Source of the DNA: JAJFVC01 sp039698075
GTDB taxonomy: Bacteria; Planctomycetota; Planctomycetia; Pirellulales; Thermoguttaceae
Direction: 5' to 3'
Length of the DNA: 6,958 nucleotides
Assembly: GCA_039698075.1 (NCBI GenBank)
Contig: JBDKTJ010000144.1
Span: 1 to 6,958 of the forward strand
Shown here: positions 1 to 4,681 of the stretch, one piece after another
How positions within the stretch are numbered: the first letter of the stretch is position 1
How the letters are laid out: each line of letters starts with the position of its first letter
Notes under the pieces: model-generated
Seen by the model: only the letters and a program-made list of their open reading frames with translations
Database searches by the model: none
What the model was told of the DNA's origin: nothing
Position numbers and translations under genes: made by a program

Positions 1-2845
1 CCGGCTCTTGGGGCAAGTCCGTCAACCGGACCGCAAATTCGCGGGGGACCGTATTCTTGCCCGACACGCGACCGGCCATGGCTTTGTAAGGGCGTTGTTC
101 CAAGGGCGAGCCGTCCGGTCGCCACCACGGACGATCTTTCGAGGGATTTTCCGACACGCCAAGCAACTCCACCGTGACACCGCTGGGCAACCGAGCCTTG
201 AATGACCTTCGGTCGGGCTCTGCCTGCCCAGGTTGCGGCGGAGTTGCAACAGGATTTCTGGCGGCCGTTTTCACCCACAAACCGATATTGCCATGAATGT
301 ATTCGAAAACCGGCTTTTCGTTTGCATCCTCACCCAAGCGACGGCGAAGTGCAAATAGCGGCATAATGCTGTCTTGCACCGTCAACCCCCGTGATTGGCC
401 GAGATAGAATTTACGAACTAATTCAACTGCCCTGGCCGCTGCTCGCTCGTCCGGGAGGATATAGCCGATCTTCAGGGTCGGCTTGCCTTTCAATGTTCTC
501 GTACCAACCAGCACTTTACCGATGCTCTGGTCCTTTTCCGGTGCGACCAGACGGTCCAAATGTTTCATTTCGGTGGCGATGTTGTTTGGAATATCAACAA
601 TGGGGCCGGATAGTCCTGCAAATAGCTCATTGGAGTCCGACATTCGCTCACAATCGACTCGCACCAGCACTATTTGTTTGTCTTGCGAAACTTCGGTGAC
701 ACGAAGTGAAACGTCCCCTGCTTGCTTGTTAATGGAAGTTTCAGAAAGATACGGAAGCCAAACGCCGGCCGGTTCGTAGACGCTCCACCAAAGGACGCCC
801 GTAGTCAACAACAATGCTGCACCAATCAGCATCAGAAAAGCATGACCGTATGGGTACATCGAAAGCGAAGCAGGATCAATGCCGTGCTCTCGCGCCCAGT
901 TGGTCGAGCACATGAATTTTGCCTGTTCTTTCCACCACAGTGGATAGAACGCCAGCCCGATCATCAAGACACTGGCGGCAATAATCCAATTCAAAGGAAC
1001 CGGAATCGGGGTGTAGAAGGCGATTGCCATCGGGGAAGAGACCGTGACTGCGTTCCAGATTCCGAACCATGCGCCATGCTTCCTAGCCGCCGATCTCTCG
1101 GCTTCCGTCATGTGCGAGATAATCTCGTGCGATTTCAGACACCACCAAGGACGCTTGGGAGTACCGAAGAACTGCCCTGGTGCACCACTGGCTTTGTCTG
1201 TGCTTGGGTAGGGCGGTTGCTCGATATTTGACGGTAATGCACTGGCGGAGCCAGTGGCACCCAAGCGGATGGACGCAGTTGCCCAACGTCCTACGTGAAA
1301 AACAATCCAACCGTCGATCAGCAACGAAAGCGGCAATGTTGGAATCAAAATGATTTCAAGGCTTGGTTCTCCAACGAACCACCACGTCAAGCTCCAATAC
1401 CAGGTCCAAGCCAGTAGCGCATCGATCGCCAGAAGTGGAAAAAATACCATATCGAAGATTGCCCATCGCTGGCCACCAATGCGTCCTGCGGAATGGCGAA
1501 TTTCGGCCAGAGCTTTGAAGCCGAAAAATGTTGTGCCGAATGGGGCAACCAAGCTGAATATCCACAAAAGCCCCTGCAGGCCATCGATACGGCCTGGCGG
1601 ACCACGCAACACGCTGAACGTCACAAATGATGTGGCAAAGACCACCCAGCTTGCTCCCAAAACAGCGTATCGTGAGGTTTTAGGGGCCGTCTCGCCTTTG
1701 GGGACGTCATGGATCGAGGTGACCGGCGGCGTCGCGGCGATCGTCTCGACGCGGGTCTTCAAGTCGTGAACTTGTTGATAGCGACGCTCGGGCAGTTTTT
1801 CCAATGCCTTCAGCACGACCTCGTCGAGCCGCACGTCGATCTGCACTTTTTGCGACGGCGGTGCAAAATGGCCGGTCGGCAGCTCGCCGGTCAACATCTG
1901 ATAAAACACCACGCCCAACGAATAAATGTCGGCCCGATGATCGACGGCCGTCGGCTGCGCGATCTGTTCGGGCGCCATGTAACGCGGCGTGCCCATGATT
2001 TGGCCGGCGACAGTAAGCAGGGGATTAGGGATTGGGGATTGGGGATTAGAGGAACAGCCCTCACCCTGACCCTCTCCCGGCGGGAGAGGGGACGACGCAC
2101 TGGCCACTTTTTTCCCGACCAGTTTTGCGATGCCGAAATCGGCGATTTTCACCCGGCCCTCTTTGTCCAACAAAATGTTTTCCGGCTTGATGTCGCGGTG
2201 CACGATGCCGTGATCGTGGGCGTATTGCAACGCGTCGCAAATCTGCGGCACGATGGCCAACGCCTCGTCCGACTGCAACTTGCCGGTGTCCATCAGTTGT
2301 CGAAGGTTTAGGCCGTCGACATATTCCATGACGAAGTAGTAGAGGGGGCTGGGGGCGGGGGCCGAGGGACGGGGGACGGACGGAGACGCGCCACCCTCAC
2401 CCTGGCCCTCTCCCGGCGAGAGAGGGGACGAACTGCTGACCACCGACCACGGACCACTGACCACCGCTTGGCCGAAATCGTGCACCGCCACGATGTGCGA
2501 ATGGCTGAGCATCGCCATCGCCTTCGCCTCGCGCGCAAAACGTTCGGCAAACGTCGGTTCTTGACCGATGCGGGGCGAGAGAATTTTGAGCGCCACGAGC
2601 CGATCGAGCCGCCGTTGCCGGGCTTTGTAGACCACGCCCATCCCGCCCCGACCGATCAGCTCCAAAATCTCCAGGTCGGGAAACGACGCCGCCAATTGGT
2701 CCGGCTGCGGCGGCGCGACTCGTTCGCCATGGCCATAGGTGTCGGTCTCCAGCCCGCGCTTCAAAAGACAGCCCGGACAAAGCCCCTGCGGCTCATCGCC
2801 CGACAACTGAGCCCCGCATTCGACGCATCGGTGTTCGTCGCCCAT
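1..2845 (-). CDS. Membrane Ser/Thr protein kinase with N-terminal zinc ribbon (3' end beyond window)
   Basis: Predicted membrane-bound Hanks-type Ser/Thr kinase. The frame is open from ATG 2845 to the left edge: 948 codons, no stop. Order: zinc ribbon C7/C10/C23/C26; kinase domain about 59-365 with GRGGMGVVYKA from 65, K87 (LVALK), E106 (helix C), HRDIKPEN 216-223 with catalytic D218, DFG 236-238 and APE 291-293, all intact; then hydrophobic segments near 394-413, 424-443, 461-483, 498-518, 594-612, 620-638 and 668-687. From 688 on it is soluble and probably extracytoplasmic, including a GVTVELLGVS...WWRPDG block at 889-912. The stretch ALAEIRHSAGRIGG (about 445-458) resembles DUF4190-like membrane repeats. 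Kinase loops 128-168 and 247-275 are expanded by repeat DNA. It lies downstream of an ECF sigma gene. Kinase assignment is firm; ligand and substrates are unknown. Confidence 0.93.
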   Translation of the reverse strand, partial: MGDEHRCVECGAQLSGDEPQGLCPGCLLKRGLETDTYGHGERVAPPQPDQLAASFPDLEILELIGRGGMGVVYKARQRRLDRLVALKILSPRIGQEPTFAERFAREAKAMAMLSHSHIVAVHDFGQAVVSGPWSVVSSSSPLSPGEGQGEGGASPSVPRPSAPAPSPLYYFVMEYVDGLNLRQLMDTGKLQSDEALAIVPQICDALQYAHDHGIVHRDIKPENILLDKEGRVKIADFGIAKLVGKKVASASSPLPPGEGQGEGCSSNPQSPIPNPLLTVAGQIMGTPRYMAPEQIAQPTAVDHRADIYSLGVVFYQMLTGELPTGHFAPPSQKVQIDVRLDEVVLKALEKLPERRYQQVHDLKTRVETIAATPPVTSIHDVPKGETAPKTSRYAVLGASWVVFATSFVTFSVLRGPPGRIDGLQGLLWIFSLVAPFGTTFFGFKALAEIRHSAGRIGGQRWAIFDMVFFPLLAIDALLAWTWYWSLTWWFVGEPSLEIILIPTLPLSLLIDGWIVFHVGRWATASIRLGATGSASALPSNIEQPPYPSTDKASGAPGQFFGTPKRPWWCLKSHEIISHMTEAERSAARKHGAWFGIWNAVTVSSPMAIAFYTPIPVPLNWIIAASVLMIGLAFYPLWWKEQAKFMCSTNWAREHGIDPASLSMYPYGHAFLMLIGAALLLTTGVLWWSVYEPAGVWLPYLSETSINKQAGDVSLRVTEVSQDKQIVLVRVDCERMSDSNELFAGLSGPIVDIPNNIATEMKHLDRLVAPEKDQSIGKVLVGTRTLKGKPTLKIGYILPDERAAARAVELVRKFYLGQSRGLTVQDSIMPLFALRRRLGEDANEKPVFEYIHGNIGLWVKTAARNPVATPPQPGQAEPDRRSFKARLPSGVTVELLGVSENPSKDRPWWRPDGSPLEQRPYKAMAGRVSGKNTVPREFAVRLTDLPQEP
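2021..2048. repeat. Tandem heptamer array GGGATTN x4
   Basis: Four 7-bp units begin at 2021, 2028, 2035 and 2042 (GGGATTA, GGGATTG, GGGATTG, GGGATTA). On the minus strand this is the CCCCAAT-type heptamer known, from memory, as STRR1 in heterocystous cyanobacteria. It is translated as NPQSPIPNP (267-275) in the kinase activation segment. Confidence 0.88.
2058..2092 (-). repeat. 35-bp palindromic repeat, copy 1 (inside kinase, activation segment)
   Basis: Read on the minus strand: TCCCCTCTCCC, GCC, GGGAGAGGG, then TCAGGGTGAGGG. Perfect 9-bp arms with a 3-nt loop. It is translated in the kinase frame as S-P-L-P-P-G-E-G-Q-G-E-G, the same frame as copy 2. Confidence 0.9.
2344..2378. repeat. G-rich tandem heptamer array x5
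   Basis: Five 7-bp units on the plus strand: GGGGGCT (2344), GGGGGCG (2351), GGGGCCG (2358), AGGGACG (2365) and GGGGACG (2372). They are more diverged than the other arrays. The kinase frame reads a Pro/Ser/Ala-rich linker here (within 150-168) directly before YYFVMEYVDG. Confidence 0.75.
2394..2428 (-). repeat. 35-bp palindromic repeat, copy 2 (inside kinase, pre-hinge loop)
   Basis: Read on the minus strand: TCCCCTCTCTC, GCC, GGGAGAGGG, then CCAGGGTGAGGG. It has one arm substitution relative to the other copies. It is translated in the kinase frame as S-P-L-S-P-G-E-G-Q-G-E-G. Confidence 0.9.
2438..2465. repeat. Tandem heptamer array GACCACN x4
   Basis: Four 7-bp units with a variable last base begin at 2438, 2445, 2452 and 2459. 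Inside the kinase gene they encode a peptide with a seven-residue period, VVSGPWS then VVS (128-137). The array ends where the conserved kinase sequence DFGQA resumes. Confidence 0.85.
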
Positions 2846-2879
2846 AAAAAAGTTTCCTTCTGTCTCTTTCAGAAGGAAA
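2846..2879 (-). promoter_or_regulatory. Leader hairpin covering the kinase ribosome binding site
   Basis: On the minus strand a perfect 10-bp stem, TTTCCTTCTG (2879-2870) and CAGAAGGAAA (2862-2853), with a 7-nt loop (2869-2863), is followed by CTTTTTT and then ATG 2845. The 3' arm contains AGAAGGA, the only Shine-Dalgarno-like sequence, with 9 nt between AGGA and ATG. The fold would hide the ribosome binding site, or with the six U residues act as a weak terminator. Confidence 0.65.
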
Positions 2880-2913
2880 TCGAGGAAAAGGTTACACGGT
2901 TTTTTGCATCCGG

Positions 2914-2948
2914 TCCCCTCTCCCACCGGGAGAGGGTTAGGGTGAGGG
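2914..2948 (+). repeat. 35-bp palindromic repeat, copy 3 (kinase leader)
   Basis: Read on the plus strand: TCCCCTCTCCC, ACC, GGGAGAGGG, then TTAGGGTGAGGG. The central CCCTCTCCC / GGGAGAGGG arms form a hairpin. Same unit as the two copies inside the kinase gene, in the opposite orientation. It lies 69 bp before the kinase start codon. Confidence 0.88.
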
Positions 2949-3020
2949 CAACGAAAGCCGAGAACGCCTTGTCAGACTGGCACGTATTCGTGGATAAGCC
3001 CCCTGCAAACGTTCCGTTCC

Positions 3021-3121
3021 TAAATAGATCCACACAATAGCGAAAGTGGCGGCGGGCGAAAACCGCCGACAATTGCGTGGTTTTTCGGTGACGCACCACT
3101 TTCGGTCTTCCGCGGTTTTAT
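3021..3121. repeat. 100-bp intergenic element, copy A (between sigma and kinase genes)
   Basis: Partner of copy B at 4341-4441, same orientation, no gaps. It starts a few bases past the sigma stop codon and lies about 175 bp before the kinase start. It has inverted pairs that could fold it into one long structure: CTAAATA / TATTTAG (3020-3026, 3119-3125), CGAAAGTGG / CCACTTTCG (3041-3049, 3096-3104) and AAAACCGC / GCGGTTTT (3059-3066, 3112-3119). The middle pair is not kept in copy B. Confidence 0.8.
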
Positions 3122-3128
3122 TTAGAAT

Positions 3129-3884
3129 TTACTGCAAACAACTCCAAAGATACCGAATTTCGTCGTCGATCTCCTCGGACGAGGCCACGGTCTGGGCGAT
3201 TTCCTCGCGCAGCAGTTGGCGATACCGTCGCCGCAGCCGGTGGACGGCCACTTTGACCGCGCCCTCGGTCATGCCCAACTCCGCAGCCGCCTCGGCATAG
3301 CCGCTCGATTGCCGACCGGTGGTCAGATATTGCTTCAACCGGTCAAAAACCGCCGGACCGCCGTTGAGCACATACGACTCCGCTTGAAGCCGGGCCAACA
3401 CCTGATCCAAAACCGTCAAGGCCCAATGACGCTCGAACAGTTTTTCCGGCGTCAGCGTGTGGAACGGTTCGCGTCGATAGCGGGTCTCGGCCTGCCCGGC
3501 GTCGAGCGAAAGAATCGGCTTGCCGCCGCCGCGTTTGACGGCTTTGTCCCGATCGGCCGCATTGGCCAGAAAATGCTTGAACGAGGCCAGCAAAAACGCC
3601 CGAAACCGCCCGCGCCGCCGATCCACGTCCGCCAGAAAATTCGGCGACACCACGCGCAAGAAAAACTCTTGCGTCAGGTCTTCCGCCTCATGCACCTCGC
3701 GCCCATGACGACGCACGTAGGCGTACAACGGAACCCAATACATGCGGCAAAGCTCGGCCAGCGCGGTGGATGCCTTGGGCGTCGGATGACCGCCGGCCGC
3801 ATCGAGCACCAACGTCCATCGCGTGGCGGTGAAACCCGCGGGATCGGAACGTCCGGTGGTCGGGTTGGACGGAGGCATTGCCAT
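3129..3884 (-). CDS. ECF-like RNA polymerase sigma-70 factor, planctomycete kinase-linked type
   Basis: Directs RNA polymerase to a specific promoter set. At 251 residues it is longer than a minimal ECF factor but usual for this planctomycete family. It opens with FTATRWTLVLDAAG (18-31). Sigma region 2 spans about 41-110, with AEDLTQEFF (67-75) and RGRFRAFLLASFKHFLAN (91-108). Sigma region 4 is the helix-turn-helix YAEAAAELGMTEGAVKVAVH (196-215), followed by RRRYRQLLREEIAQTV and an acidic tail. ECF factors genetically linked to Ser/Thr kinases are known in planctomycetes, and a kinase lies downstream here. Start: ATG 3884 is chosen because its context, a T-run directly before ATGG, matches the kinase start. 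GTG 3902 (six residues longer) and ATG 3878 are alternatives. No anti-sigma gene is visible, so control by phosphorylation is a reasonable inference. Confidence 0.9.
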   Translation of the reverse strand: MAMPPSNPTTGRSDPAGFTATRWTLVLDAAGGHPTPKASTALAELCRMYWVPLYAYVRRHGREVHEAEDLTQEFFLRVVSPNFLADVDRRRGRFRAFLLASFKHFLANAADRDKAVKRGGGKPILSLDAGQAETRYRREPFHTLTPEKLFERHWALTVLDQVLARLQAESYVLNGGPAVFDRLKQYLTTGRQSSGYAEAAAELGMTEGAVKVAVHRLRRRYRQLLREEIAQTVASSEEIDDEIRYLWSCLQ

Positions 3885-3941
3885 AAAAAAAGCCCGGGGC
3901 ACGAAGACGCCGCCTGCAAGAACACGATCCCAAGCCGGCCG

Positions 3942-4304
3942 TCACGCCTTGGCGACCGCCGAACGCCGGCTGTATCGATCGAGCACGTCGTGCGAGCCGT
4001 GGCGGGAAGGCTTCTCGTCGCCGAAATTGGCCAAGAACCGATGCCGCCCGATGCCGATCTCGTCGCCGGGCCGCAACGTGGCCTTCTGAGAAATCCGCAC
4101 GCCGTTGATCACCGTGCCCAGTTTCGTCCCCAAATCCCAAACCGTCAGCAGCCCATCCGCATCGTCGATCATGCACTGATAATGACCGATCGCCGAATCG
4201 TCCAGACAAATGTCCGCGCCGGGATCCAGGCCCACAATCACCGGAAATTGATCGAGAACGATCGAAGGTTTTTCAGAATCCAAATGAATCAGTTCGAGCT
4301 TCAT
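3942..4304 (-). CDS. Small single-domain FHA protein with degenerate phosphothreonine pocket
   Basis: A 120-residue protein that is almost entirely one forkhead-associated domain (about 1-94), with a short basic tail ending RYSRRSAVAKA. FHA domains normally bind phosphothreonine peptides, often made by Ser/Thr kinases. Fold landmarks are clear: VGLDPGADICLDD (24-36), WDLGTKLGTVINGVRI (56-71) and LRPGDEIGIGRHRF (77-90). The usual binding residues are altered: the Arg of the GR motif is L26, the SRxH motif reads GHYQ (40-43), and the Asn expected in the SxNG loop is L62. It may therefore bind without phosphate or through different contacts. Start ATG 4304 is preceded by GGAAGGAG, a strong ribosome binding site 6 nt away; the upstream in-frame start at 4355 lacks this support. 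The sigma gene follows after 57 bp, suggesting co-transcription. Confidence 0.88.
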   Translation of the reverse strand: MKLELIHLDSEKPSIVLDQFPVIVGLDPGADICLDDSAIGHYQCMIDDADGLLTVWDLGTKLGTVINGVRISQKATLRPGDEIGIGRHRFLANFGDEKPSRHGSHDVLDRYSRRSAVAKA

Positions 4305-4340
4305 CCCGGGCTCCTTCCGCCACGAAGCCGCCCCAACGCT

Positions 4341-4441
4341 AAAACAGGTCCACACGGTCGCAAACGCGCCGGTGGGCGTAGACCGCCGACCAATGCGCGG
4401 CTTTCAAATCACGGATCACTTTCGATTTTCCGCGGTTTTAT
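4341..4441. repeat. 100-bp intergenic element, copy B (upstream of the FHA gene)
   Basis: Aligns without gaps to 3021-3121 at an offset of exactly 1320 bp; about 74 of 100 positions match by hand count. The most conserved blocks are ACCGCCGAC (4382-4390), CACTTTCG (4417-4424) and TTCCGCGGTTTTA (4428-4440). The ends carry a short inverted pair, TAAAAC (4340-4345) and GTTTTA (4435-4440). It ends 37 bp before the FHA start codon, so it lies in that gene's leader or promoter region. Confidence 0.8.
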
Positions 4442-4581
4442 CCAACACCTTCAGCATACCAATTATAAGCCGAGGGCTCAATCATCGGGTGAAAACTGCC
4501 AATATAATGGAGAAGATGGGTATTCTGGGTTGCGATATAGGCGTCTTTTTCGCCATGCGCCCAGCTCACGATAGGTATAGC
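4442..4581. other. Intergenic spacer without a recognised gene
   Basis: Together with the two repeat elements this forms the 377-bp gap between the FHA start and the pit stop. Apart from the possible -10 box and another TATAAT at 4503-4508 on the plus strand, which faces no supported gene, I see no structure or conserved reading frame here. Confidence 0.6.
4462..4467 (-). promoter_or_regulatory. Possible -10 box for the FHA-sigma transcript
   Basis: A perfect TATAAT on the minus strand, 158 bp before the FHA start codon and just upstream of element copy B. No convincing -35 box lies 16-18 bp before it, so this is only a candidate. Confidence 0.22.
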
Positions 4582-4662
4582 GGGTGCCATGGTCACGCTT
4601 GCGTGGCCATGGTGCGGTTTTCTCGGGAAAACATGCCCACGGTAAGCGTGGGCATGGCACCC
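4582..4662. repeat. Double-hairpin inverted repeat element downstream of pit
   Basis: The 81-bp element is bounded by the inverted pair GGGTGCCAT (4582-4590) and ATGGCACCC (4654-4662). Inside are three hairpins: CATGGTCACGC / GCGTGGCCATG (4588-4598, 4601-4611, one mismatch), GTTTTC / GAAAAC (4617-4622, 4627-4632) and CATGCCCACGG / GCGTGGGCATG (4632-4642, 4646-4656, one mismatch). GCCATG/CCACGC-type inverted repeats are, from memory, recurrent in planctomycete intergenic DNA; I could not check this. No coding role is seen. Confidence 0.8.
4628..4656 (-). terminator. Probable terminator of the DUF47-pit operon
   Basis: On the minus strand, 25 nt after the pit stop codon, a hairpin with arms 4656-4646 and 4642-4632 (11 bp, one mismatch, 3-nt loop) is followed by TTTT (4631-4628). 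The U-tract is short, so termination may be partial. It is one half of the larger inverted element. Confidence 0.5.
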
Positions 4663-4681
4663 AACCTATTTTTAACGCGGC

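Noticed and set aside
391..779. Plus-strand small frames with mixed hydrophobic sequence in the kinase C-terminal half
   Set aside because: They are opposite a continuous 948-codon minus-strand frame with clear domain content, and they show no start signal or homology.
2021..2465. CRISPR-like or telomere-like repeat array
   Set aside because: The units are 7-bp tandem copies without spacers and lie inside an open reading frame. GGGATTA resembles telomeric repeats only by chance of composition.
3885..3900. Terminator-like GCCCCGGGC followed by seven T on the minus strand before the sigma gene
   Set aside because: The arms GCCC/GGGC leave a one-base loop, too tight for a stable hairpin, so it is more likely only a T-rich start context.
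3216..4574. Long plus-strand reading frame of 452 codons opposite the sigma and FHA genes
   Set aside because: Its translation is Arg/Pro/His-rich with no recognisable domain, and it overlaps two clear minus-strand genes. It is a GC-rich antisense shadow.
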